64,000 bases of DNA, from assembly GCA_027605045.1 (NCBI GenBank), contig JAQFWX010000001.1:1240001-1304000 (forward strand), in the 5' to 3' direction. Position numbers and translations under genes: made by a program. Positions 34,901 through 47,121 of the stretch are shown here, piece after piece. Position 1 is the first letter of the stretch, and every line of letters starts with the position of its first letter. The DNA comes from Phallus indusiatus (Eukaryota > Basidiomycota > Agaricomycetes > Phallales > Phallaceae). The notes beneath the pieces are model-generated. The model saw only the letters and a list, made by a program, of their open reading frames with translations, searched no databases and was not told where the DNA came from.

Positions 34901-35750
34901 ATTAACTCTTACGAATAAACCTGCCGAATCGCTTTCGTCGCGATGAAGCGAGTCCAGTTAGAGTGTCCACAGCGTCGAAACGTCCGGTCCCGGAAGTGTA
35001 TGTATCCAAATCTTTGAAAAAGAACAGAAAATGGTGGCTAATAATTGTTGACTTGGGCTTTTAGATTCTACGGCTATTACAGCTAGCATGTGTGCAAAAG
35101 TGTCGATTCGGGTTGTACCAGATCAGAAGCTGAAGACGGTGGGGAGAACGCTTGTGTTGCATGTTAGAGAGAGTTTCGAAAAACTCTGGTCTAGCAATAC
35201 TCTTAGAGTACTGTCCCTCTTTTTCTTCTCAACCTCCTAAACCAGACCCCCACGGTGTCGTCGGTAATGATAGGTTGGTATCAATGGAACGGCGGATTGG
35301 TGGCTAGGAAATTTAGAAATTCGATGATATTTCAAGATTTTGAGAGAGCGGTGGCAGAAGAATGGGGGGTCAAACTGTTGCGGGTTCGAGAAGAAGGGGT
35401 GAGATGCATGGTTGATCGCTGTTGTTGTTTGTTTGGTATGCTGAGATACGATCTTTAGTCCATCCCTTTGCTTCTGTGCCATTTTTGGAGAAATAATTCG
35501 GGTGCCCTGGGCTGCACTTACCTATGAGTCATATTTCGGTAAGTGATCACGATTACGATCATGATGTGTTTTCCGTTTCTCTGCTTCTCTTGTTCCTTAA
35601 ATAGAACAAAATTCATTTTTAGCTGTATAGGATCAAGCCCATCTTGCTAATGAACGCATCTCGGTCAATCTTCGTCACGGAAAATCTGTTGTGGAGCGGT
35701 TTTTCCTTGCTGTTTCTGCTCAGTCGTCCTCCGACGGGTTGTAGTCTTAG
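31945..35750 (+). pseudogene. DUG2-like WD40/M20 pseudogene, copy E
   Basis: A full-length decayed copy inside the inverted block. The N-terminal region is at about 31945-32330, the second WD exon near 32430-32700 and the linker exon at 32700-33350. Later WD exons lie at 33405-33740 and the M20 exons at 33950-35750. Damage is extensive: bases are missing in the WD exon near 33260, the exon after GHYDV has a stop (near 34350), bases are lost near 34425, and a TAG replaces a Leu codon near 34445. A further TAG sits just before the normal end. It cannot encode the peptidase. Confidence 0.78.
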
Positions 35751-36335
35751 ATTATGGGTTTAATACTAATATTTTTTGCCATACTCGATATATTATGTTA
35801 GATTACGGTCATTCGTAATGTACGTCGAATTGTTTTTTTAAGATAGCTACCTATGCCTAATATATATATATCTGTCAAAATATCTCGGTCTTGCTAGAGT
35901 TGCGAGAACGGAACACAACAGGAATACCCGGTCAACACGAATACCCGATCGAGGGATTATATACCAAATTTAAGATTAACGCAAGTTGATTAATATGATA
36001 TGTGACTCCGTCTGAGCGTTTATTACGACGGTGCGAACGCATTTGACTCGGGGATCGTCAAAGATAAGACTCAAGCATTTGTTGCCGTAAACATTGAATT
36101 CTCTCAGTTGACGATCTGGTGATATTGTGTTCATTGCGTTTCATCGAAGGCGTCATTTTTTTAAGTTTCAGAAGGCCTTTTAGCTCTAGTATGTGATGAT
36201 CGAGATGGTTTGATCCATGATTGAAATATCGTATATAAGGATGGTACATGTTAGTGGAAACTTACAGGTTCGAACCTCAGCACCGAGGTTATTACTCCAA
36301 GTCATAGCTCCTATATCATTTATCCTCTCCATATT
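35751..36335. other. spacer between DUG2-like copy E and the 5' exons of DUF6533 copy b
   Basis: No gene. Equivalent to 9805-10330 and 28460-29044 but more diverged. Confidence 0.45.
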
Positions 36336-36465
36336 ATGAATAGCACAAATACTACCATGGAGGCTATAACGGCGCAGATTATTCAAGACGCCTTTGATAC
36401 GTATGTGTCAATTTGTTTTATCTCTGTCATTACATCTGATATGATTATGTGATTAGCTATGTTTT
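36336..36465 (+). pseudogene. DUF6533 copy b, detached 5' exons
   Basis: Exon 1 is 36336-36400 (65 nt, MNSTNTTMEAITAQIIQDAF, donor GTATGT). An intron ends at 36456, and the first nine bases of exon 2 (36457-36465) run into the inverted LTR. The last five, GTTTT, are the target duplication matching AAAAC at 16722-16726. The rest of the gene is at 15160-16726. Exon sizes and phases fit the other copies exactly. Confidence 0.85.
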
Positions 36466-36809
36466 TGTAAAAGTCGGAGACTGTTTACAAGTAGCTTTAG
36501 TTAACTTAGATAGACACGCAGTTGAGTGTTGTAAATCCTCGTAGTTCAAAGCTAAGGAGCATATATACAAAACTCAAGTATTTATACGAAAATAGAAAGA
36601 TTATGTAAATATTATTAAAGTAAAGTAAGTAAGCAAAAGATTATAAATCATTATTAGAAATAAAGAAAAGAATTAAAGTTTTCTAAAGTAAACAAGACAA
36701 AAGAAATTCTATTACCGCGGCTTTTATTACCGCGGGTGACACGGACTTTATCTATTTCTTACATCCGCCCTCCAACACTCGTTTACGAGTGTTCTATAAC
36801 TTTTTTACA
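36466..36809 (-). repeat. solo LTR of the Ty3/gypsy element, inverted
   Basis: 344 bp, the reverse complement of the 5' LTR at 16727-17070 with the same six-A run. It is flanked by GTTTT on the left (DUF6533 copy b) and TTGTG on the right (DUG2-like copy F). These flanks do not match each other but each matches a flank of the full element, which shows that recombination occurred between this LTR and the 3' LTR. Confidence 0.95.
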
Positions 36810-37530
36810 TTGTGGTGGTTCGGTGCTTTGCGTCCGACGTTGTCCCCGACGCCGGGGTAGCTTTGAAAGGTCGTACCATTGTAGACTCGTGTTTTGGCAT
36901 CCAAAATAGAGGGTATTGAGTGTAGGTGAATGTGCGAGTGAGAAAATGTCGCCTGCGGAAGTGTCGAGATGTGGAGTGAGGATGTAGTAGCAAGTAAGGT
37001 CTCGCGTGGATCATATTCTGACTGTACTGTCGCCTGCGGAATACTCAGAAAGAGTCGTGTGATAACATACTCGATGAGCTGAACAACCATTCACGATCTC
37101 TGTCAATCTCCAAAGTGAGAACGCTGCTCGTGTGCCCATGAAGTGTCATCTTTATTTGAAACGTACACCGACCCCACACCTACAGACACTTGGTCCAGAC
37201 CGTTCCTCGCTGTCATTTCGTTGGGCACGTACATCAATGTCACCGGTTTGACAGGCCGAAAATATATGCTTCGCATCTGCTGCTAATCCCAGCACCGAAC
37301 TCGTCTGGTGGTGATGAAGGGTATGAGTCAGACGAGGGGGCAGAGGGTCGAGAGGTGCTGGAGACAAAGGCGGGGTGATGAGTGAGTTGCGCGTGCCAGA
37401 GATGGGACAGAATGATGAATATGGGACGGAGGCGCAAGGTGGATGGGGGTGTCTGCGCGAATTTGCATAGTACTTAAGTAGTACTCAGTGTTTGGGTGGG
37501 ACCAAGCACTATGGCCGTGGGGCTGACATG
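36810..37530 (-). pseudogene. DUG2-like copy F, 5' part (pairs with 25131-28459)
   Basis: The 5' third of a DUG2-like gene, read right to left: the N-terminal region (about 37240-37530), the first WD exon ending GD-I-D before a GTACGT donor (near 37220), the second exon (about 37040-37180), and the start of the linker exon, cut at 36810 by the solo LTR. Across TTGTG/CACAA it continues without loss into 25136. Before the insertion and inversion it formed one gene with copy D. Confidence 0.82.
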
Positions 37531-38788
37531 CGTGGATAGATGAACTCACAATAAGTGTCGATGCTAGTAAACACCACTGGGATTCGCCCCAGTCCTTATC
37601 GCATAGTCCTGATCAGCACTCGCAATCGGGGGATCTGCCGTTCGCTAACGTTGGCCTTCAAGTTGGGCGTGTTCTGCATCGACGTCTATGTATTTGTAAG
37701 ATGCTCATGACGCGTGATGTCACGCTGTCACAGTTCTCAACAACTCTGTTCAGTGTTCACCTCAACTTGTTCACCTATCCGATTCCGTCGATCCTCTCTA
37801 TCAGATTGGCTTTCGTTCCACAATTTGCAGGAGAGAACAAAGGTTTTTTTGGTGCAGGGAAGGTGCGGGTTGGCAGCATTCACCGATATATTCACCGTGG
37901 TTTGAACCAAAGTATTTTCATCGAGAAAAACGGACTTCAAGTTTGAGTGAAATGCCAGATCACTAGTACTGATCAGTGATTAATAACAATTATGCGTAAT
38001 CTCAGTTTTAGAGAACTCTAGACGAACAGATTTCTTTGCATATTAAATCACTGTGGCTATAGTCATATTTAGTGGCACAACTTACATATACCCTCCTGTT
38101 TCTAGATTTAGTAATATGAAAATGATTGCAAAATGTGAAGATATATTAAAAGCTCCTCAAAAACTAAAATAATCAGTGGAATTCATTCGTATCTGATCAG
38201 CTGAGAATGGTCTCAGAAACGCGAATAGTGCTCCCAAATGTCTGTACTATGTACTATGTATATGCTATGTACAATGACATACATATAATAAATTAACACT
38301 ACATTTTGCCATTGTCACAAAATTAGCAAGCTGATGTTGCTTTGAATCGTCATGATCTGCTTACAACTACCAGACTCGCCGTCAGTCAATATCCCCTATA
38401 AGTATTAAGTATCGCTATTAAACTTGCACAAGTTCAGAAATAGATAGCATTAAAATTTCTCGAATCAGTGACTCGGGTGAACAAATAACATGCTCTTGAA
38501 CTGTCATCGAATCTGAGATTCGGATTGAAAATAGACATTTGACTCGGAAATATGCTACGCTACTTAAATATACAGAGTCATAAATATAATACGAAAGCAG
38601 TGCCTACGCTTGAGGCTTGTCGAAAAAAATTGTCAGCTTCGAGGCATGAAATGGATAGGGAGGAAAGTAATATTTAAGAAGGACATAGATACTTCCAAGA
38701 CAAACGAAGTAGTTCATAATGATGACCCTCTAAATTAGAACCTCATTAACCAATCTTCATGTAATAAAAATGAACATACCGAGACATT
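37531..38788. other. array intergenic region, no gene
   Basis: Homologous along most of its length to 13976-15159. Open frames at 37701-37946 and 37714-37905 overlap in different frames and are not conserved as proteins. Confidence 0.5.
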
Positions 38789-40513
38789 TTAGGCTTCGGT
38801 GGATTGAATGACATTCACGGTTAAAGGTAAACCATGAGTAGGATCACTGTCTACATCAGGTAGGTTCTCCAAGTCCTGTATATTTCTTTCCTCGGGCGTC
38901 CCCATTTCAACAAGGAAGGATTCATGCACATGTTGGAGAACATTTGAGAATCGAAGTGATGGTAAAGACATTCGGCTAGCTTCAATTTTGGCTGAATTGA
39001 GCCGACGAAGATCAAGAGTGAAATCGGCTATGAGAGTTGCAGACAGGCTGGGGATGATTAAACGATAGAAGAATGTAAATTGAGACAACATGAACCTCAC
39101 ACATTTTGTATGCGGGCGTAAAACTCTGCGATAAAAAGCTGAGAGAAGATTCATATCACTATGTTACAAAGGAACATGGTGTGTGAGAATTCAGCGGAGC
39201 CCTTACACTTTGAAGCTAAGAAAACTTCAGTTCAAACTTCCATTTTATATTAATCAAAAACTTACCTGTAGGAAAAGGGTACCAGCGATAGTAATGGTGA
39301 CGACAAAACTTACAAGGCCAAAACAAGACATGAGATGTCTGTCAACATCAACTGATGAGACCTTACCAACATCGAAATATACCTGTAAATTGCTCAGTAA
39401 CTCTTGTTCTAGATCACACCAAACTTACTTTGTGTAAGAAGTGTAAAAATGAGGCTTTTACTTTCAATTCCATTGTTGCATCTTAGTCTCCATATACCCC
39501 AGACTTTCCACATGCAAATGCCAAATATAAGTAAATCTGTGCAAACAGTGATGATATTAGGGATAATGGTGACTAAACCAGTTCAGTTATAAACACATTT
39601 AAAGCATCAATGAGCATGGGCCATACTGATATGTTGTCTCCTGGAGGACTCGGAGCTTCACCAAGATAACTGTGAGTGCATGCACTTTATTAAGGGCCTA
39701 TTTTGCATGAACTACAGACCTTGAAATACACCCAGGTAATGCTGCTATGGCTATCACCAAAAAATGAGGTAACTATAATAGCTTCATGATCATTGTCATC
39801 AGATTCTTACCATACAAATTCAAACCCAAGTAAGAAAAACAGTCAAAGGCTAAAGCCAAACTGACGATTTTATTTCCCTCACATATTGAATATGCTCGAA
39901 CAGCCAGTAAACCTGAAGTTTCTATTACAGGCATTTGGAAAAGATGATAATGGAACACGGACCTTGAACACCAATATATACAAAAACATCAAGAATGCTC
40001 CATGTGTCAGCCAATATGTTACAAGGTCTTCAAGGTCGTGATTTCAGCGAATTCAAAGTATGTATAAGAATGTTTACCTTCCGAGCTTCAGGAAAGTGGT
40101 ATATTGATAAGATAACAATGAGACATTGGCACAACTATGTGTCCTAACTTACTGGTAAGAAGCTTATTACGATGGTAAACCCCTGGTTCAGCAAATTTCC
40201 ATATCTTGCAAAAATGTATAATAATGTAGGCAAACTGAATGGCTTAGACCATATATGCTCTCTTTCTTGAGAGAGTGTTATCAAAGTAGTATAAAAACTG
40301 ATTGCTAGAGGTTTTGCTATGTTAGCAGGACTTTCTTAGGACATTGTATTGCTCACTTGTTGCACCGAAAAGCACCAAAACGTAAACATAGCTAATGTCA
40401 TCATCATATCAGATATAATGACAGGCTCAAAACACGATTGACACATACTTTTCATAGGCCTCTTGAATAATCTCTGCATTTAAAGCATCCACAGTAGTAT
40501 TTGTGCTGTTCAT
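38789..40513 (-). CDS. DUF6533 family membrane protein, array copy d
   Basis: Exon 1 is 40449-40513 (65 nt, MNSTNTTVDALNAEIIQEAY), exon 2 is 40357-40391 (35 nt), and exon 3 starts at 40304 with FYTTLITLSQEREHIWSKPF; all junction phases agree. Downstream exons encode ILDVFVYIGVQ (about 39965-40025) and the hydrophobic SGLLAVRAYSICEGNKIVSL segment (about 39773-39958). The last exon ends at 38789 after FTLDLRRLNSAKIEASRM. Expected to be a multi-pass membrane protein of unknown function. It follows the intact DUG2 gene head-to-tail with 586 bp between them, so it may be the founder's partner. Internal exon borders between 39160 and 40180 were only partly resolved. Confidence 0.66.
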
Positions 40514-41099
40514 ATGGAAGGATATTATAGAAATTGTGACTTAAAGTAGTCAACCTCAGTGCTGAGAACCTGTACTTTTTACTAACATGTAAAGCGTTCT
40601 TATATATGATAATTGAATCACGGATCAAATCATTTCAATTATCACACATTGAAGCTCAAAGACCCCTTGAAATTTCAAAGCCGAGGCTAATATCGATGGA
40701 ACGTGATGGTTACAATATCACCAGATCCTCAACTGAGAGGAACTAATATTTACGCCAACAAAAACTTGAGTCTTATGAAAAAAAAAGATTTGACCATCAC
40801 TGCGGCAGATGGGTTCGCGTCGTTGTAATAAACACTCAGACAGAAACATATATCATATCAACGAGAACGAAACAACTTGTGTTCATATCAAAATCTTAAT
40901 ATTTAATCCCTCGACTGTGCATTTTTGTTGTGTTCCGTTCTCGCAACTGACCCATTTCGTAGCAAATTCGAGATATATAGATATGCAAAGTAATAATGGA
41001 CTAACTGCGAAATAAAGTATTTCGATGTACATTAAGAACGATCATAATCTAACATAATATATCGAGTATGACAAAAAATATCAGCATTCAACCCACAAT
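40514..41099. other. spacer between DUG2 and DUF6533 copy d
   Basis: No gene. It contains the conserved pre-DUF6533 block near 40648-40700 shared by all array units. Confidence 0.5.
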
Positions 41100-44000
41100 C
41101 TAAGACTGTAACCCGGCGGACGACGACGACTCAGACACAGCAAGCAAAAACCGCTCCACAACAGATTTTCCGCGACGAAGATTGATCAACGAGATGCGTT
41201 CATTAGCAAGATGAGCTTGATCCTATACAACCGAAAAATGAACCTTGTTTTATTCAAGGAAGAAAAGAAGCAGAGCAACGAAAAACACCATCATCATCAT
41301 CACTTACCGAACTCTGTCCCATAGGTAAGTGCAACCCGGGACATCCGAACTCTTTCTCCAAAAACGGCACAGAAGGAATAGACTAAAACAAGTTTGACCT
41401 CAGTATGCAGCATGCACGAAAAAAACGGCCACGTGGCACATCTCACCCCTCCTTCTCGAATCCGCAACGGCTTGATCCCCCATTCTTCTTCTACCGCTCG
41501 CTCAAGGATCTTGAAATATCGGCTTTCTAGGTTCCCTAACCACCAATCTGCCGTTCTGTCAATACTAACCTACAACGGAAAATTTTATGAGCATTGGTTT
41601 GAACAAAAATCGGAAGGAAACCCGTACTTTGAGAGTATTACTAGACCGGAGTTTTTCGAAACTCTCTTTAACATGCGACACAAGTGCACTCCCCACTGTC
41701 TCCAATTTTTGATCTGGTACAACTCGAATCGACACTTTCGCGCGAACTCCAGCTGGAATAACCGTAGAATCTACAAATCCAAGTCAACAATTGTTATGTC
41801 CTTTTCCAAAGAGATGGACACGCACTTCCAGGACCAGATGTCTCAACGCTGTGGACACTCAAACTAGGCTCACTCCACCGTGACGAAAGCGATTCCGCAG
41901 GTTTATTCGTAAGGGTTGATAAGAGTGCGAATAGTTCGTTTTCAGCTTTTGTGCGCTGACGGACATGATCGTCTAGACATGAAAGATTAGAAGGCGAACA
42001 CTACTAACGGATGGGCGACGTACAGAATCCTGGTATAAGAACTTTTCTATTTCCATCAACAAGTCCAGCAAGAATCTTAACCCTAAGAATGTTGTCAGAA
42101 AAGCTGAATAATGAGATATACGAACGTGCGACATACACGTCGCACATCGGTTCATCGACGCTTCCACCTTCAACACCCGAATGCAGATCAGGACCCGAAT
42201 TGAACACGTCAATGGTGGCATGAACAACACCTCGCAGTCCATACGTGATACACGGCGTATCTTCACCTATCCAATCCGAATTACTATTCTCTAGTCAGAC
42301 ATCGATGTTAACCTATCCAAAAAACTTTTTTCTTACCTGACTAACAGAGCATCAATCTCCCCAATAGAATCCTACCCAACCATTAACACTCGCAAAAGAA
42401 AACCCTTTCCCCAAAAACCCACCTTATACTCCCTAACAGCCCCTTCAAACCCTCCACTCCCCGCCTCCTCCTCCCCCTCAATCAAAAACACAACATCGCA
42501 CCCTAACAACCGCCGTCTCAACAAATCCGACGCAGCATACGCAACAGCCAAAATAGGTCCTTTATTATCCGAAACCCCACGTCCGTACAGATATCCATTC
42601 GTTCCATTTAATTCGAACGGACACGTTTTCCACGATCTGCGTGGTGCTGAGATAACGTCGTAGTGCCTAATTTTACAAATTCAAATTCAGAAGGACATCC
42701 AAAAAAAGAGGTGCGAGGACGAGGGCACACGTACCCGTAGAAAAGAATACGCGGTTTTGGTTTATCGGATGACGCCACTACTCCTTTAAACGTCGCTAAC
42801 ACAAGCGGATTTGTTCCCTGTCCAGTTGCAATCTAAAAAGAGCCCCACCCCAAAAAACAAAGTTGAGTCATATTTAGTCAAAACTCGATTTTGTCCACCA
42901 GTCACATTACCATTTTAGCATCGGCACCCAATTGCGTTAAACAACGCTTAAGCCATATCCCAGCCTGTCTACAATCCTCTCTATGTTGTTCGCTATTGCT
43001 TACCGACGGAATAGCAACGAATGATGAGAGAGATTTAATAAGTGGATCTGAATTAACGCAAGTCCAGTCAGTTAATTAATTTTTCATCATGAATGTGAGA
43101 GAGAAATTCCACGGGGTTTTACCATGCATATATGTTCCGTCCGCATTAAGATACCCGGACGCAGTAAATGCGCTACTCCCCATATTACTATTATTAATTT
43201 CCCAAATCTACGGAACCGTAAGTTAAACTTACATAAAAAATTTTTTTGAAAGAGTAAAAAAAATAACACGCACCTTGACATCGTTGTCATTTCCGCCGGT
43301 AATAAGACACCATTCATTTGTAGACTTGACTTCCCCACTACGATTATCAGGCTTCTTATCTTCATGTTGCTGAAATGCCAATAAAGACGGTTGTAATGGA
43401 CATAATCGTGTGACGATGGAAGATAGAATAATTCCAGAATGGGCGTGCCACGACGCCGTGCATGCAAACTGGGCTGACCAGCGCTAAACATAAAAAAGAG
43501 AAGTCAAATCAAAAGGAAATCTGTATGAATAGAAAGATACAATACCTGAATCCAGCCGTTGGCGCAACACGTGTATAAATCCGAATTAACCATTGACATA
43601 GCCAATACATCCGAATTCTATAAGAGAACTTTTAGAAAACACACAACAACACGACAGTTAAAATGTGTTACGTTACCTCCTGAGCCATAATTAATCTAAC
43701 AAGACTCTTCGTCTCGAAATCCCAAACAGCAACACACCCATCCTGACACCCCGCATAAATCGTGTTATCACGCGCCACGAGTGACAACACGCCTCCTTGA
43801 TTACATTCAAACGTATCTAATAAAACAGGACCTTGAGGCGTGCTGCTGCAATTCCATATCTTTATAGATTCATCTCCGCTCCCGGTTATGAGCAGCACAT
43901 TCGCGGCAGGATCAGCCTCATTTGACTTTTGTAGTAGTCGTCGGTCGGTTGCGCCTTCAAGTGGGCTTGGAAGTAGTGCCATGCAATAGATATAACCATA

Positions 44001-44933
44001 ATGAGCCGAATGAATGATATTCTGCGGGAGAACTTGGAGAACACGTGGTGTATGAGTGTGTGATTGGGTGGTCGGTGTTGAGAATCCTGATTGAGTTTGC
44101 GGTGTGGCTGAATGAGCGGGGGAGAGAACGGGACGGCCTAGACGGGGTGTGTTGTCGAAAAAGCGATGCCATTTTTTGCGGTCGAGTGCTAGACCGGTGT
44201 CCCCGGTTTCGCCGTCCCCATCCGCATCCCCGTTTGCGTCTATTTGATCGAATGAGGCCCAGTTATTATTGTGGGTGGTGTGGTTGTCTAGGGGTATTGG
44301 TGGTGACGGCGGTGGTTGTGGTGGTTCGGTGCTTTGCGTCCGACGTTGTCCCCGACGCCGGGGTAACTTTGAAAGGTCGTACCATTGTAGACTCGTGTTT
44401 TGGCATCCAAAATAGAGGGTGTTGAGTGTAGGTGAATATGTGAGTGAAAAAATGTCGCCTGCGGAGGTATCGAGATGTGGAGTGAGAATGTAGTAGCAAG
44501 TAAGGTCTCGCGTGGACCATATTCTGACTGTACTGTCGCCTGCAGAATACTCAGAACTAGTTTGAAAAGAGTCCCATGATGACTTACTCGACGAACTGAA
44601 CAACCATTCACGTTCTCTGTCAATTTCTAAAGCGAGAACGCTGCCCGTGTGCCCATGAAGCGTCGTCTTTATTTGAAACGTGCACCGACCCCAGACCTAC
44701 AGACGTTTAGTCTAGACTGTTCGCTGTCATTGTCGGGCACGTACATTAATGTCACCGGTTTGACAGCCCGCAAATATATGCTTCGCATCTGCAGCCAAAC
44801 CCAGCACCGAACTCGTGTGGTGGTGATGAAGGGTATGAGTCAGACGAGGCGGAGGGGGGTCGAGAGGTGCTGGAGACAATGGCGGGGTGATGAGGGAGTT
44901 GCGTGTGTCAGAGATGGGGCAGGACAAGAACAT
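41100..44933 (-). CDS. DUG2: DUG2-like glutathione-degradation protein (WD40 + M20 peptidase), intact copy G
   Basis: All 17 exons can be joined in phase to give 957 aa. Exons, minus strand: 44745-44933, 44588-44696, 43677-44539, 43546-43617, 43274-43483, 43123-43207, 42911-43047, 42735-42832, 42423-42666, 42337-42371, 42122-42283, 42024-42082, 41826-41972, 41628-41770, 41447-41569, 41308-41382, 41100-41222. Residues about 35-480 hold WD40 blades (GDSTVRIW, GDESIKIW, DGCVAVWD) broken by a Pro-rich linker. From about 510 lies an M20 metallopeptidase: FYGHYDV (His589), GRGVSDNKG (Asp621), EGEEEAGS (651-658), DLHSGVEGG and GPGNSTVIP. In yeast, Dug2 with Dug3 cleaves glutathione in the cytosol; this role is inferred from the shared architecture. 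The ATG aligns with one in copy A. It is the only DUG2 copy here that I can read through completely. Confidence 0.82.
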
Positions 44934-45136
44934 GGAACAAACGAGGCGTACATACGATATCTGAAGCTGAAGTTGACCTCATTATCCCCGATATTGGTTT
45001 CCTTACTTATACTTTTCTTTTAATACGAGTCAGAGGGTAGCAATTACGATTACATACGCGAGACGGAAGCAAAATGGCGACGGCTCGTATCCGACTTGGT
45101 TCCGCTAATACTTGACTTACTGTGCCTACTACGCAA
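44934..45136. promoter_or_regulatory. divergent promoter region between DUG2 and RPAP3-like gene
   Basis: Only 203 bp separate the two start codons, which face away from each other, so both promoters must lie here or overlap the genes. At about 44935 the similarity to the other array copies ends, so this is the outer boundary of the duplicated unit. No clear TATA box was found. Confidence 0.5.
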
Positions 45137-46793
45137 ATGGCGTCAACAAAGGCTCAAATTGCAAAGGATAAAGTTTGACTTGCGAATTTTTTTTTTGATT
45201 GATTTGTTTTGATTTTTTTAAAAAGGGAAATAACGCATTCAAAGCTGGGAATTGGGCAGAAGCCATTGGCCATTACTCGGAGGCTGTCATCGCAGACCGT
45301 ACAAATCCAACACTCCCGCTCAACCGTGCTGCTGCATATCTAAAACTATCCAAGTATGTCTCTGTGTTTTATAAAGTCTGACTGAGTCTCACTCTAAACT
45401 AGATTTCAGGATGCTGACCGCGATTGCACAACTGTCTTATCCCTCGACCCGAATAACGTCAAGGCGTTTTTCCGAAGAGCACAGGCCAGGTCAGCTCTAG
45501 CTCGTTATTCCGAAGCGGAAAAGGGTAACGTGTCAATCATCGCTATCATCACACTGCTGGCAGTTTTTGTTGACTTGCTCCTTCACAAACCAAGATCTGT
45601 CGCACGCGTTAAAACTGGAACCTGCCAATGACTCCATAAAATCGGAACTATCATCTGTCAGAAATAAGATCGCCCAAGCAGAAAAGGAAAAGAAATCAAA
45701 ATCCAAGGTATGTCCTAGTTCGTTCTTCCGTCCCGCTCTTCTCTAAATCTCACTAGCAAGCGGCGAGTCTACCCCCACCCCCACCGCCCACAAAACGTCG
45801 AGTAGTACGAAACGTGCCCATCGAGATCGTTGAACCAGAGGAAGAAACAACCCCAACAAATGGCGAAACCACTCCTAACACACCACAGCCGATCTCACCC
45901 TCACCATCGTCTTCGTCCTCGTCTCAGCGAACCCCACCAGAGCTATTAACAAAAGTGCAATCACGCCTACTGTCACCGTCTCAAGACATGCCAGCCAGAT
46001 CAGTTCCATCCGGCTCCACATCCACGTCCAAGCCCGCGTCTACACTCACATCTGCATCCGCATCACCTTCAGCCTTACCCTCGTCTTCTCAGATACCATC
46101 ACCACCGCCATCACAAGCAACATCCCCAAACCCAACACCGATACCAAAGCCGCGCGTTGGAGCAGCGATATTCCGTGCGAATGGTTCATACACAATCCTC
46201 CGTTCTCCAGATCCGCCCACGCCCGCACCCCCAACCCCAACATCAACCTCAGCCTCAGCCTCAGCCTCAGCGGCGGTCTCAACACCCGTTCTTACCCCTC
46301 AGGAGATACCACAAACCCATTTTGCATTCGCACGACGATGGAACAACTTGACAACGTCTCAAGAGCGTCTAAGTCTAATCCAAGTACGTACACTACCCCC
46401 ATCCAAGACGTGACCAGACATACGTTAACCACACTCGCACACTCATCTCAGCTCGTCCCACCCGAATCATTACCTACCCTTTTCAAAAACAACTTGGCAC
46501 CCGAACTGCTCATCTCAATATTACAAACATTCCTAGAAACAAGTTCCATTTCGCGTAAGTCTCTCCCTCCTATTCACAGCGGCGCTGATCTGATCGACAT
46601 GCATGGCACTTTTAAAACAGCCGAATCCAACGCGTTAATCTTATCATACATGTCAACCATCCCCAACATCCCACGATTCGACACCGTTCTATTATTCTTC
46701 AGCGCAAAAGAGCGGGAGATCGTCGCGTCGCTTTGGGATAACATCGATCCGGACAAGACGAGTGAATACCGTGTATTATGGGGTGCCAAGTAA
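45137..46793 (+). CDS. RPAP3-like TPR co-chaperone
   Basis: Seven exons (45137-45172, 45226-45353, 45403-45524, 45595-45707, 45757-46383, 46452-46554, 46621-46793) join in phase to 433 aa. The N terminus has TPR motifs: GNNAFKAGNWAEAIGHYSEA, then LPLNRAAAYLKLSKFQDADR and VKAFFRRAQARSALARYSEA (to about residue 120). A basic KKSKSK stretch and a long Pro/Ser/Thr-rich linker (about 140-315) follow. The C-terminal domain (about 320-430; FAFARRW, then LVPPESLPTLFKNNL and RFDTVLLFFSAKE) matches the RPAP3_C domain. RPAP3-type proteins bind Hsp90/Hsp70 tails through TPRs and, in the R2TP complex, help to assemble RNA polymerase II and other large complexes; that role is family knowledge. The first intron has an unusual GTTTGA donor, and the ATG is chosen because the TPR phase fits. 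Confidence 0.85.
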
Positions 46794-47121
46794 AATAGAG
46801 CTGATAAAGTGTGAGAAGAGCAGGACCTATTAAAAGAAGCGATACTTAATATGATGTATGTTGTGTATGAATGTATGTGAAATTTTCTGTGACACAGCCC
46901 CTTATCACTTATCGCCATCTCCTCCTTATCTCGCTCCAATGTTACCTAATCAGCGATAAAAACCAGACTACCCACATGTACATACACACACCAAAACACA
47001 ATAATGCAAATTTCATTCTGATTCGCTCGTTTACTGCTTCTTGGACCGTAATCACAACACACAATAGGCGACAAGACGTCAGCCTGACGAACGCTGCTCA
47101 CAAGACTCCCAAGTTGTAACC
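46794..47121. other. intergenic region
   Basis: The 3' flank of the RPAP3-like gene and the 5' flank of ureG. No gene or clear regulatory motif seen. Confidence 0.5.
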
